From: an uncultured Rhodocyclaceae bacterium
Lineage (GTDB): Bacteria > Pseudomonadota > Gammaproteobacteria > Burkholderiales > Rhodocyclaceae
Reading direction: 5' to 3'
Length of the DNA stretch: 64,000 bases
Assembly (NCBI GenBank): GCA_907163225.1
Contig: OU015322.1
Span: forward strand, 3,220,060-3,284,059
In this document: piece by piece, positions 8,703-17,170 of the stretch
Position numbering within the stretch: the stretch's first letter is position 1
How the letters are laid out: every line of letters starts with the position of its first letter
Program-made: the position numbers and the translations under genes
Notes under the pieces: generated by a model
What the model saw: the letters and a program-made list of their open reading frames with translations, nothing else
Told to the model about the DNA's origin: nothing
The model's database searches: none

Positions 8703-10961
8703 TCAGACGACTGCTTCGGTCTTTTCTTCCTCGAAATCGAGTGTGATTTTTCCGTCTTTATCCAGGTTGACCGTGACACGACCGCCATTCGCCAGCTTTC
8801 CGAAGAGCAGTTCGTCCGCCAGCGCTGAGCGGATGGTGTCCTGAATCAGACGCGACATTGGGCGGGCGCCCATCAGCGGATCGAAGCCCTTTTCGGCCAG
8901 CATTTCCTTCACGGCTTCGCTGAAGTGCGCGTCGACCTTTTTCTCGTGCAGCTGCTCTTCAAGTTGCATCAGGAACTTGTCGACCACACGAAGGATGACT
9001 TCGTGATCCAGCGGGGCGAAGGAGATCGTCGCATCAAGACGGTTGCGGAATTCCGGGGTGAATAGCCGCTTTATCTCGGCCATTTCGTCGCCGGTCTGCT
9101 TCGAGTTGGTGAATCCCATACTCGATTTCTGCAGATCGGCTGCCCCGGCATTGGTGGTCATGATGATCACCACGTTGCGGAAATCAGCCTTGCGACCGTT
9201 GTTGTCGGTCAGCGTGCCGTGATCCATGACCTGCAACAGGATGTTGAAGATGTCCGGGTGGGCTTTTTCGATTTCGTCGAGCAGCAGCACCGTGTAGGGC
9301 TTCTTGGTGATCGCTTCGGTCAGTAGTCCGCCCTGATCGAATCCGACGTAGCCCGGCGGGGCGCCGATCAGGCGGGAGACCGCATGGCGTTCCATGTATT
9401 CCGACATGTCAAAACGCTGTAATTCGATACCAAGGGCATAGGCCAGTTGCTTGGCGACTTCGGTCTTGCCAACGCCGGTCGGGCCGCTGAACAGGAAGGA
9501 GCCGATCGGCTTGCCTGGATTGCCCAAGCCAGAACGGGCCATTTTGATCGCCTTGGCCAGCGCATCGATGGCCTTATCCTGGCCGAAAACGACGGCTTTC
9601 AGGTCACGGTCAAGATTCTTCAGTGCGCCACGATCGTCCAAGGACACATGCTGCGACGGAATGCGGGCGATCTTGGCGACGATTTCCTCAATGTCCGTCT
9701 TGTTGATCACTTTCTTCTGCTTCGACTTGGGCAGGATGCGCTGGGCGGCACCAGCCTCGTCGATGACATCAATTGCCTTGTCAGGCAAGTGGCGATCCGT
9801 GATGTAGCGGGCAGAGAGTTCCGCCGCCGACGAAATGGCCGTGGCGGAATATTTTATGCCGTGGTGCGCCTCGAACCGGGCTTTCAAACCCTTGAGGATT
9901 TCCACCGTTTCAGCGACTGACGGCTCATTCACATCGATTTTCTGGAAGCGACGGGATAGCGCGCTATCTTTCTCGAAAATGCCGCGGAATTCGGTGTAGG
10001 TCGTCGCTCCGATGCACTTCAGTTGCCCGGAGGAAAGCGCAGGTTTCAACAGGTTGGATGCATCCAGCGTACCGCCGGAAGCCGAACCGGCACCAATCAG
10101 TGTATGGATTTCATCGATGAACAGAATGGCATGCGGATTGTCCTGCAAGGCCTTGAGAACGCCTTTCAGTCGTTGCTCGAAATCGCCGCGATACTTGGTG
10201 CCGGCCAGCAGCGAGCCCATGTCCAGCGAATAAACATTGGCCTTGGCGAGGATTTCCGGTACTTCGCCCTCAACGACCTTACGGGCAAGACCTTCGGCGA
10301 TGGCCGTCTTGCCAACGCCAGCTTCACCGACCAGCAGCGGGTTGTTCTTGCGGCGGCGGCAGAGCGTTTGAATGACGCGCTCAAGTTCCTTATCACGACC
10401 AATCAGAGGGTCTATCTTGCCCTGTAGCGCCAAAGCGTTGAGATTGATAGTGTATTGCTCCAGCGGGCCGGCTTCGGCTTTTTCGCCCTCGGTTTCAACC
10501 TCGCCCTCTACAGCAGCCTTGGGTTGCGGTACCTTGCTGATGCCATGCGAAATGAAATTGACGACGTCAAGGCGGGTTATGCCCTGTTTTTGCAGGAAAT
10601 AGACTGCGTGCGAATCCTTCTCGCCATATATCGCAACCAGCACGTTGGCGCCGTTAACTTCTTTTTTGCCTGACGACTGAACGTGCAGGATGGCGCGCTG
10701 AATGACGCGCTGAAAGCCAAGCGTTGGCTGCGTATCGATGTCATCTTCGCCCGAAACGGTGGGCGTGTGCTCATCGATGAAAGTGCTCAGATCCTTGCGT
10801 AGCGCGTCGGTTTTTGCCCCACAGGAACGCAGTGCTTCAATTGCCGACGGGTTATCTATCAAGGCCAGCAGCAAGTGTTCGACAGTGATGAACTCGTGGC
10901 GTTTTTGACGCGCCTCGACGAAGGCCATGTGCAGGCTGACTTCGAGTTCCTGGGCAATCAT
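8703..10961 (-). CDS. clpA: ATP-dependent Clp protease ATP-binding subunit ClpA
   Basis: 752-residue AAA+ unfoldase that feeds substrates into ClpP. The Clp N-domain occupies about residues 1-150. The first AAA module has Walker [10 protein letters not shown] near 210, and the second has GPTGVGKTE near 490 with [22 protein letters not shown] typical of D2. The start is set at 10961, where ATG overlaps the clpS TGA by 1 bp (TGATG); the longer upstream frame would add 35 unrelated residues. The clpS-clpA coupling is standard for proteobacteria. Confidence 0.97.
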   Translation of the reverse strand: MIAQELEVSLHMAFVEARQKRHEFITVEHLLLALIDNPSAIEALRSCGAKTDALRKDLSTFIDEHTPTVSGEDDIDTQPTLGFQRVIQRAILHVQSSGKKEVNGANVLVAIYGEKDSHAVYFLQKQGITRLDVVNFISHGISKVPQPKAAVEGEVETEGEKAEAGPLEQYTINLNALALQGKIDPLIGRDKELERVIQTLCRRRKNNPLLVGEAGVGKTAIAEGLARKVVEGEVPEILAKANVYSLDMGSLLAGTKYRGDFEQRLKGVLKALQDNPHAILFIDEIHTLIGAGSASGGTLDASNLLKPALSSGQLKCIGATTYTEFRGIFEKDSALSRRFQKIDVNEPSVAETVEILKGLKARFEAHHGIKYSATAISSAAELSARYITDRHLPDKAIDVIDEAGAAQRILPKSKQKKVINKTDIEEIVAKIARIPSQHVSLDDRGALKNLDRDLKAVVFGQDKAIDALAKAIKMARSGLGNPGKPIGSFLFSGPTGVGKTEVAKQLAYALGIELQRFDMSEYMERHAVSRLIGAPPGYVGFDQGGLLTEAITKKPYTVLLLDEIEKAHPDIFNILLQVMDHGTLTDNNGRKADFRNVVIIMTTNAGAADLQKSSMGFTNSKQTGDEMAEIKRLFTPEFRNRLDATISFAPLDHEVILRVVDKFLMQLEEQLHEKKVDAHFSEAVKEMLAEKGFDPLMGARPMSRLIQDTIRSALADELLFGKLANGGRVTVNLDKDGKITLDFEEEKTEAVV

Positions 10962-11269
10962 CAGTTTTCCTCCATGATGCAAGCAAGCGGGTGTTGGTGC
11001 TGGCGGGCGAATGCTGTTACTTGATCCACTTTGGTCGCGGCGATGTCGCGCGGGAAAACGCCGCACACACCTCGACCATCGTTGTGAACTTTGAGCATGA
11101 TTCGCGTCGCTTGTTCAGTATCCAGAGAAAAAAACCGCTGCAGAACGGCAATGACAAACTCCATCGGTGTGTAGTCATCGTTCAGCAGCACCACTTTGAA
11201 CATCTTTGGCGGGCCAAGCTTGCTGCGCTTTGCCTCAAGTTGTCCGCCTTCCTGAAACTTCGTAGCCAT
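10961..11269 (-). CDS. clpS: ATP-dependent Clp protease adaptor ClpS
   Basis: 102-residue adaptor that delivers N-degron substrates to ClpA. The core [18 protein letters not shown] and the later [13 protein letters not shown] are family hallmarks, containing the residues that form the N-degron pocket. The unstructured N-terminal extension (about 22 residues) is normal. Its stop overlaps the clpA start. Confidence 0.96.
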   Translation of the reverse strand: MATKFQEGGQLEAKRSKLGPPKMFKVVLLNDDYTPMEFVIAVLQRFFSLDTEQATRIMLKVHNDGRGVCGVFPRDIAATKVDQVTAFARQHQHPLACIMEEN

Positions 11270-11541
11270 GCGCTCGATTTTATACAGTCCGCCTTAATCT
11301 GCAACCACAAATGTGGGGGCAAATTGGCTGAATTCCACGTCAGCAGGGCGATTGACGCAAAGAGGTTTTGTTGCGCCGCCGCATTTAAATGTGTTGACGG
11401 AAAAATTCAACTGGCGTAGAAAGCAATCGTGTTTGGCTTCAAGCTGTATCGAGGTTGCTGCAATGCACCGGGTCACTGAGTTCAAACAGGGAGTCGGGGA
11501 GACCCGTAAATTTGTTAGTCTTTTGTAAGAAAGTTGCAAAC

Positions 11542-11745
11542 ATGGCAATCGGTACAGTTAAATGGTTCAATGATTCCAAGGGTTTTGGTTTTATCACCCC
11601 TGATGATGGCAGCGAAGATCTCTTCGCACATTTCTCCGCCATCAACATGAATGGTTTCAAGACCCTGAAGGAAGGTCAAAAAGTGTCCTTCGACGTCGTG
11701 CAAGGCCCTAAGGGTAAGCAGGCTTCCAACATCCAGAGCGCCTAA
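11542..11745 (+). CDS. Cold-shock domain protein (CspA family)
   Basis: 67-residue single-stranded nucleic-acid-binding protein. RNP1 (KGFGFITP) and RNP2 (DLFAHFSAI) motifs are intact, and the start [11 protein letters not shown] is family-typical. The longer upstream frame is not used. The clpS-csp gap of 272 bp suggests a leader of roughly 100-150 nt, a length seen in cold-shock mRNAs that fold to regulate translation, although no specific structure is assigned here. A strong terminator follows. Confidence 0.95.
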   Translation: MAIGTVKWFNDSKGFGFITPDDGSEDLFAHFSAINMNGFKTLKEGQKVSFDVVQGPKGKQASNIQSA

Positions 11746-11765
11746 GCTTCGGATTGCAGCACGTT

Positions 11766-11796
11766 AAAAAGCCCGTCTGATTTCAGGCGGGCTTTT
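11766..11796 (+). terminator. Intrinsic terminator of the cold-shock gene
   Basis: A 15-bp stem with one wobble pair (AAAAAGCCCGTCTGA / TCAGGCGGGCTTTTT) ends in a T-run. Confidence 0.85.
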
Positions 11797-11808
11797 TTGT
11801 TGACCATT

Positions 11809-12120
11809 TCAGCTGACCGTAATGTCGTCCTGGCGACGCTCGCCAGCACTGTCCACCCAGGTGACCGACAATTTGTCACCGGCCTTGATGCCGCGGGCCT
11901 TGAAGGTGAATAGCGGGTTTTTCGATATCGACGTGTTGAGTTGTCCGTCGATGATTGGTTTTCCATTCAGGTTGACCGTAAATGCCTGAATGAAGTGCAT
12001 GGGAAGGGCCTGCCCCTTGTCGTCCTTGCGTTGACCTGTTTCCATCGGGTGCTGCATCAGGATGCGAATATCGCTGGTTTCGCCCTGGTTCTGGACGCGA
12101 ATCTTGATCTGCTCTGCCAT
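11809..12120 (-). CDS. soxZ: Thiosulfate oxidation carrier complex protein SoxZ
   Basis: 103-residue SoxZ, the partner of SoxY in the periplasmic carrier of the Sox thiosulfate-oxidising system. The start MAEQIKIRVQ and the segments MQHPMETGQRKDDKG and FTVNLNGKP are family-typical. The ATG at 12120 sits 2 bp after the soxY stop, so an upstream in-frame start is rejected. SoxZ has no signal peptide of its own and is normally exported with SoxY. No soxA, soxX or soxB is in the window. Confidence 0.93.
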   Translation of the reverse strand: MAEQIKIRVQNQGETSDIRILMQHPMETGQRKDDKGQALPMHFIQAFTVNLNGKPIIDGQLNTSISKNPLFTFKARGIKAGDKLSVTWVDSAGERRQDDITVS

Positions 12121-12122
12121 GG

Positions 12123-12596
12123 TTATCCTCCACACCCGCCAAGCGTTACCTTGATTTCACGGAAGGCGACGTAGGTTTTGCCATCGGATGATTTTGCGAC
12201 GGCGCGAATGCGCGTGGTTTCAGCCAGTTTGAGCTGGGCTTTGAGGTAGGGCAGCACCGGGCCGGAAAATTCGATGGCCGAACACATAGGCATTGGGTTT
12301 TTGTCCGCAAAGATCGCCAGGCTGCGGGTGTTGGCGATATTGCTGGTGATTTCCACTTCCACCTTGGCCCCGTTTTCCGATATTTCCGGGGCATTGATCT
12401 GAATGTCGCGCGATTCGATTGCGTTGTTTGCACCGTAGGCCTTCAATGCGTCATTGAGGTTTCTGGCGCTGAAGGCGCTTTTGTTCCATTCAGCCGCCAG
12501 CAAACGAGTCGGCATCAGGAGTCCGGCCGCCAGCAGGGGGGAGAGCAGCGCTGCGGATGCACTGCCTTTCAGGAGTTTTCTGCGAAATTCTGACAT
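12123..12596 (-). CDS. soxY: Thiosulfate oxidation carrier protein SoxY
   Basis: 157-residue SoxY. The twin-arginine signal (FRRKLLKGSAS, then a hydrophobic stretch to about residue 35) directs export. The C-terminus ends in GGCGG, the swinging arm whose cysteine carries sulfur intermediates. Both features are complete, so the protein looks functional. It is coupled to soxZ. With no other sox genes nearby, it may act with Sox components encoded elsewhere or in a truncated Sox pathway. Confidence 0.95.
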   Translation of the reverse strand: MSEFRRKLLKGSASAALLSPLLAAGLLMPTRLLAAEWNKSAFSARNLNDALKAYGANNAIESRDIQINAPEISENGAKVEVEITSNIANTRSLAIFADKNPMPMCSAIEFSGPVLPYLKAQLKLAETTRIRAVAKSSDGKTYVAFREIKVTLGGCGG

Positions 12597-12612
12597 GGGC
12601 TTTGCTTAAAAA

Positions 12613-13095
12613 TTATTCGGCGATCCAGTGGCCGGATTTGCCACCTGTTTTTTCGATGAGGCGGATGTTTTCTATTCGCATGCCGCGGTCGACAGCCTTG
12701 GTCATGTCGTAGATCGTTAACAGTCCAACCGATGCAGCGGTTAGCGCTTCCATTTCGACACCGGTACGGCCGAAACATTCGGCGGTTACTTCGCAATGTA
12801 CGGCATTTTTTGTTTCGTCGATGATGAAATCGGCGGCAACACGGGTTAGTGCGATCGGGTGGCAAAGCGGGATCAGGTCGCCTGTTCGCTTGGAGGCCTG
12901 AATGGCCGCAATGCGGGCGATGCCAAGGACATCGCCTTTCTTGGCGGAGCCGGAGCGGATCAACGCCAGGGTCTCCGGCTTCATGAATATGCTGCCGGCT
13001 GCACGGGCGACACGGGCGGTTTCGGCTTTGGCGCCGACGTCGACCATGTGGGCTTGGCCGGTGGTATCGAAATGGGTCAGGGTCTGATTGGTCAC
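12613..13095 (-). CDS. moaC: Cyclic pyranopterin monophosphate synthase MoaC
   Basis: 160-residue MoaC, converting the MoaA product to cyclic pyranopterin monophosphate in molybdenum cofactor synthesis. The conserved [10 protein letters not shown] near residue 75 and [20 protein letters not shown] near 110 are intact. It is the only molybdopterin gene in the window. It is divergent from the M48 protease, with 64 bp between the two starts. Confidence 0.96.
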   Translation of the reverse strand: MTNQTLTHFDTTGQAHMVDVGAKAETARVARAAGSIFMKPETLALIRSGSAKKGDVLGIARIAAIQASKRTGDLIPLCHPIALTRVAADFIIDETKNAVHCEVTAECFGRTGVEMEALTAASVGLLTIYDMTKAVDRGMRIENIRLIEKTGGKSGHWIAE

Positions 13096-13159
13096 GGGAT
13101 TTTGGGTTGGTTACGATCCGCTACACGAGCGGCTTTCAGGGCTGCGGTATCATAGCACC

Positions 13160-14611
13160 ATGCTTCTTTGCCGACGCTTGATTGCCACTGTACTTGCCTG
13201 CGCGCTGACCGTGCAGCCGCTGCGCGCAGATGATTTGCCGGAGTTGGGCGATGTGGCCAGCAATGAACTTTCACTGAGTGCCGAGAAAAAAATCGGTCTG
13301 CAGATCATGCACGAGATTCGCTGGCGTGAGCCGTCGTATCTGGATGATGCCGACGTCGAGGGTTATCTGAATCAATTGGGCGGGCACCTGGCGGCGGTCA
13401 GCAGTGACCCAGGATTCGGTTTCTATTTTTTCCCGATCAACGATCCGGCTATCAACGCCTTCGCGATGCCGGGCGGCTACATAGGCGTGCATACCGGCTT
13501 GATCGCATCGGCCCAGACCGAATCGGAATTGGCTGGCGTGCTGGGGCATGAGATATCGCACGTGACGCAGCGGCACATCGCCCGCCAGGTTTTTCAGTCG
13601 AAGCAGATCGGCATGGCCTCCATGGTGGCCATGGCTCTGGCGCTGCTGGCGGCCCGTTCAAGTGGGCAAATGGCGGGCGCTGCGATAGCTACCACCCAGG
13701 CCGGTGCAATTTCGGCGCAGCTTGCTTTTTCGCGGGATTTCGAACGCGAGGCTGATCGGCAGGGTTTCGATGTGTTGCGCAAGGCAGGCTTTGACGTCCG
13801 TGGCATGGCGGCATTCTTCGAGCGCCTGCAAAAGGCCGTGCGCCTGTATGAGAACAATGCAACGGCCTACCTGCGTACCCATCCGCTGACCGGTGAGCGT
13901 CTGACCGACATGCAGAATCGCGAGCAGGCGGTTCCTTATCGGCAAGTGGCGGGCAGCGTTGAATTTCAACTGGTGCGCGCCAAGGTACGGGCAATTCAAG
14001 GTACGCCTGGCGACGCGATCAAGGATCTGGAGGCGCTGTTGCGCGAGCGGAAGTATGCTTCGGAAGCGGCCGTTCGCTATGGTTTGGCCTATGCTCATTT
14101 TCGCAATCGAGACTGGAACGCGGCGGAGCGTGAGATGGAGGCTATTCGCCGACTCCAGGTGTCGGCACCGATGCTGGAGCATTTGCGGGCTGATATCCGA
14201 ATTGCACGAGGTGATCAAGTGGGCGGATTGACGATTTATCGTGATGCGATGGTTCGTTTTCCACTGAATCATGGTCTGGTTTATGGTTATGGTGGTGGCT
14301 TGATCGGAGCCCGGCGTTTCGAAGAAGCTCGCCGTTTTTCCGAGGCGCAGTTGGGCAACTATCCGGAAGACGTACGGCTGCACAAAATGCGTGCGGAGAG
14401 TTACGCCGGGCTGGGCAAAAAAGCCATGCAGCACCGGGCGCTGTCTGAAGTCTTTGCTTTGCAGGGCCAGACCGCGGGGGCCATTGAGCAACTGGAGTTG
14501 GCGCAAAAGGCCGGAGACGCGAATTTTTTTGAATTGTCTTCAATCGATGGGCGTTTGCGCGAACTCAAGCAGCGCCAGATTGAGGAACTCAAGGAAAAGC
14601 GTAGCTGGTAG
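13160..14611 (+). CDS. M48-family metalloprotease with TPR repeats (BepA/YfgC-like)
   Basis: 483-residue periplasmic protease. A signal peptide ends around residue 22 (VQPLRA-DD). The zinc site HEISH is near residue 133, with the third ligand in FEREADRQG near 195. The C-terminal half is helical and TPR-like (repeated A-x-R-x-G/L pattern from about 270). Proteins of this architecture, such as BepA, maintain outer-membrane protein assembly. The ATG at 13160 is chosen because it begins the signal peptide; an upstream in-frame start would overlap moaC. tusA follows after 33 bp. Confidence 0.9.
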   Translation: MLLCRRLIATVLACALTVQPLRADDLPELGDVASNELSLSAEKKIGLQIMHEIRWREPSYLDDADVEGYLNQLGGHLAAVSSDPGFGFYFFPINDPAINAFAMPGGYIGVHTGLIASAQTESELAGVLGHEISHVTQRHIARQVFQSKQIGMASMVAMALALLAARSSGQMAGAAIATTQAGAISAQLAFSRDFEREADRQGFDVLRKAGFDVRGMAAFFERLQKAVRLYENNATAYLRTHPLTGERLTDMQNREQAVPYRQVAGSVEFQLVRAKVRAIQGTPGDAIKDLEALLRERKYASEAAVRYGLAYAHFRNRDWNAAEREMEAIRRLQVSAPMLEHLRADIRIARGDQVGGLTIYRDAMVRFPLNHGLVYGYGGGLIGARRFEEARRFSEAQLGNYPEDVRLHKMRAESYAGLGKKAMQHRALSEVFALQGQTAGAIEQLELAQKAGDANFFELSSIDGRLRELKQRQIEELKEKRSW

Positions 14612-14644
14612 GGGTAAAATAAGGCTTCTAATCCGTTACGCAAA

Positions 14645-14878
14645 ATGACCATGGAATTTGATCGCGATCTCGATGTAAAGGGCCTGAACTGCCCGCTGCC
14701 TATCCTGCGGACCAAAAAGACGCTTGCCGAGATGGAGTCGGGCAAGGTTTTGCGTGTCCTGGCGACCGATTTCGGCTCCCAGAAGGATTTTCCTGCCTTT
14801 GCCAAACAGACCGGAAACGAACTGTTGGCGCAAAAGGAAGAAAATCGCGTTTTTGAGTTTTATCTGAAGCGCAAATAA
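14645..14878 (+). CDS. TusA-family sulfurtransferase
   Basis: 77-residue TusA/SirA-like protein that carries persulfide sulfur on a conserved cysteine. The signature CPLPILRTKKTL is at residues 16-27, with the C-P-x-P motif complete. Possible roles are sulfur relay for tRNA thiolation, cofactor synthesis or sulfur oxidation; the nearby soxYZ makes a sulfur-related context plausible but not proven. An MTMEFD start is used; the second ATG two codons on is an alternative. Confidence 0.9.
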   Translation: MTMEFDRDLDVKGLNCPLPILRTKKTLAEMESGKVLRVLATDFGSQKDFPAFAKQTGNELLAQKEENRVFEFYLKRK

Positions 14879-14886
14879 ACAGCGAA

Positions 14887-16614
14887 TTGATCGCGTTTTT
14901 CGAGGATCGACGGGCACTCGCAGGCGAACCCGCCGCTTGGCGTTTTGACGGCCTGATCGAGTGCCTTGAAGTCAGCGACGCCACGTCGTTGCAGGCAAGC
15001 TTGCAAGGCATGCAGGATGATCCGCAGTGGACGGTCGCTGCCATCGAATACGAACTCGGCTATCTGCTGGAGCCGAAATCTGCACCGCCAGGATGGTTGC
15101 CAGGTAACAGGCCATTGGCCCGTTTCTGGCGCTTCGCCCAACGTATTGTCCTGAGCGCTGACGAGGCCGAAGCCTGGCTGAGCGGGCGGGTGGGCGATGC
15201 CGCGGCTGGTGTTGGCGGCTTGCGCTCAGCGATTGACGAGGAAAATTACATTGCTGCGGTCAACCGGATAAAACGCCTGATTTTTGACGGTGACTGTTAT
15301 CAGGTCAATTTGACCTTCCCGCTTGAATTCGAATGGTTCGGGGAGCCGCTGGCTCTCTACGCACGCTTGCGCGAGCGACAGCCTGTTCGCTACGGGGGTT
15401 TCGTCGGCGATGATCGGCAGGGTCTGGTGTCGCTGTCGCCGGAACTGTTTCTGGAACGCTGCGGCGAGCGGCTGCGAACGAAGCCGATGAAGGGCACGGC
15501 GCCGCGTAGCGCGCCGCCCGAGCATCTGCGCAATTCCGACAAGGACTGTGCGGAAAACCTGATGATCGTCGACCTGTTGCGCAACGATCTTGGTCGGGTC
15601 GCCAAAAAGGGCAGCGTTGTGGTGGACCGGTTGTTCGATATCGAGGAATACCCGACGCTTTGGCAGATGGTTTCGGAGATTTCGGCCGATGTCGGGGACC
15701 GCAGTTTCGGCGAAATCCTGCGCGCCCTGTTCCCCTGCGGTTCGATCACCGGAGCACCGAAGATCCGCGCCATGCAGATCGCGGCCGACCTGGAAAATCG
15801 CGAACGCGGCATCTATACCGGCGCCCTGGGCTGGCTGGCGCCGGACGGCGATTTCCGGCTCAACGTGGCGATCAGGACCTTGTCGCTGGGAGCGGATGGA
15901 CGTGGCAGCCTGGGTGTGGGTAGCGGCATTGTTGCCGACTCGGAACCGGTCGCCGAATGGCAGGAATGTCTGCTCAAGGCCAATTTTCTGCGTGACTGTG
16001 ATCCGGGTTTGAAGCTGATCGAAACCCTGCGCCGGGATGGCGGGGTGTATCCGATGTGGGCCGGGCATTTGAGTCGTCTGAGACGGTCGGCTGCGTATTT
16101 CGGCTTCCCGCTCGACGAGCAATCGTTGTTCAGGGTACTTGGGGAGCAGCCGTTTAAAGGAACCTGGCGTGTTCGCCTGACGCTCGACAAGGCTGGCGCC
16201 ATAGAGGTTCAGGCGGCGGCCTTCGATGGCGCGGAGCCTGATATTCGTCGCACAGCCCTGGCCGAACAGGCCATAGATTCCCGCGATGTGCTGCGCCTGC
16301 ACAAGACAACGGTCCGGCCGCTTTACGATGCAGCCTTGCGCAGCCTGGCGGCGGACTCACCGGTTTTCGACTTTGTTTTTCTCAATGAGCGGGGCGAGGT
16401 CGCCGAGGGCGCGCGCAGCAATGTCTTTGTCGAGCGCGATGGCGTGCTCCTGACGCCGCCAGTGGAGAGCGGTGCCTTGCCAGGCGTGCTGCGTGCCAGT
16501 TTGCTGGCTGCTGGCAAGGCGCGGGAAGCGGTTTTGTGGCCGGCGGATCTGGCCGATGGCTTCTGGCTGGGCAACGCCTTGCGCGGTTTGGTCCGCGTGG
16601 CGCTGCTGCCGTGA
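14887..16614 (+). CDS. pabB: Fused aminodeoxychorismate synthase component I / aminodeoxychorismate lyase (PabB-PabC)
   Basis: 575-residue two-domain enzyme of p-aminobenzoate (folate) synthesis. Residues 1 to about 365 form the PabB chorismate-binding domain: KPMKGTAPRS near 200 and GSITGAPKIRAM near 285 are its active-site signatures. From about 375 the class IV aminotransferase-like PabC domain follows (WAGHLSRLRRSAAYFGF, later LNERGEVAEGARSNVFV), giving 4-amino-4-deoxychorismate lyase activity. The start is a TTG at 14887, 8 bp after the tusA stop; no better ATG exists at the domain start. PabA must be encoded elsewhere. Confidence 0.93.
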   Translation: MIAFFEDRRALAGEPAAWRFDGLIECLEVSDATSLQASLQGMQDDPQWTVAAIEYELGYLLEPKSAPPGWLPGNRPLARFWRFAQRIVLSADEAEAWLSGRVGDAAAGVGGLRSAIDEENYIAAVNRIKRLIFDGDCYQVNLTFPLEFEWFGEPLALYARLRERQPVRYGGFVGDDRQGLVSLSPELFLERCGERLRTKPMKGTAPRSAPPEHLRNSDKDCAENLMIVDLLRNDLGRVAKKGSVVVDRLFDIEEYPTLWQMVSEISADVGDRSFGEILRALFPCGSITGAPKIRAMQIAADLENRERGIYTGALGWLAPDGDFRLNVAIRTLSLGADGRGSLGVGSGIVADSEPVAEWQECLLKANFLRDCDPGLKLIETLRRDGGVYPMWAGHLSRLRRSAAYFGFPLDEQSLFRVLGEQPFKGTWRVRLTLDKAGAIEVQAAAFDGAEPDIRRTALAEQAIDSRDVLRLHKTTVRPLYDAALRSLAADSPVFDFVFLNERGEVAEGARSNVFVERDGVLLTPPVESGALPGVLRASLLAAGKAREAVLWPADLADGFWLGNALRGLVRVALLP

Positions 16615-16653
16615 TATCAATTTTGGCCGTTTTTTCCGGTTGACCGTAGCAGT
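16615..16653 (+). repeat. Dispersed repeat, copy D
   Basis: ATCAATTTTGGCCG, a T-run, then CCGGTTGACCGTAGCAGT. It starts immediately after the pabB stop codon in the same orientation. Confidence 0.88.
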
Positions 16654-16680
16654 CTCGCTGCCACAGCAAACCGGCCGAAA

Positions 16681-17160
16681 TCAGCCGCGCAGTCTGCGCA
16701 GGTAGAGGCCGATCAGCGAGAACAGGCCGGCGGCGATGCCGTAATAGAAGGCGCGCGGGACATCGACGTCCTGATATTCGAGCAGAATCGGTAGGTCGTT
16801 TTCGACCGTGTAGCGGATCTTGGTCTGGAAATGCCAGGACGAAGCCTTGACCTCGGTCACCCCCTTTTCGATCTTCCACTGCAGCCAGCCGGTCGTTTCC
16901 TCGAGGTCGCCAGCCGGTGCGTTCGGGGTCAACGAGGTGTAGAGGCCCTTGGCCTTGCCTTCGGCGATGTCCTTGTAGGCCGCGCCGCAATTTTCGTTGT
17001 TGGCACAGGTTACAACGAGACGGAATTCAGGCTTCCAGACATCAGTCTTGTCCCACGGCCAGGAAATCATGAAGGCGACACTCCAGACGCCGACCAACGC
17101 CGAAAAGATCATCAGTGCGATGAATATCTGCGCGAGCGTGCTGCGTTTGTCTTGAGACAT
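16681..17160 (-). CDS. Small two-helix membrane protein, function unknown
   Basis: 159-residue protein not assigned to a family. A membrane helix spans about residues 11-33, and a second lies at about 138-155 followed by RRLRG. The loop between them should face the periplasm and holds two cysteines (CANNENC, near 52 and 58) that could form a disulfide. It starts 10 bp after the valS stop and is probably co-transcribed with it. The coding pattern is good, so the gene is likely real. Confidence 0.72.
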   Translation of the reverse strand: MSQDKRSTLAQIFIALMIFSALVGVWSVAFMISWPWDKTDVWKPEFRLVVTCANNENCGAAYKDIAEGKAKGLYTSLTPNAPAGDLEETTGWLQWKIEKGVTEVKASSWHFQTKIRYTVENDLPILLEYQDVDVPRAFYYGIAAGLFSLIGLYLRRLRG

Positions 17161-17170
17161 GTGAATCCTT

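Noticed and set aside
8766-8774. GGTTGACCGTGA in clpA as another dispersed-repeat copy
   Set aside because: Only GGTTGACCGT matches; it encodes the normal ClpA sequence VTVNLDKDG and lacks the T-run part.
11970-11980. GGTTGACCGTA in soxZ as another repeat copy
   Set aside because: Part of the conserved SoxZ codons for FTVNLNG; no upstream TTTTGGCC or T-run.
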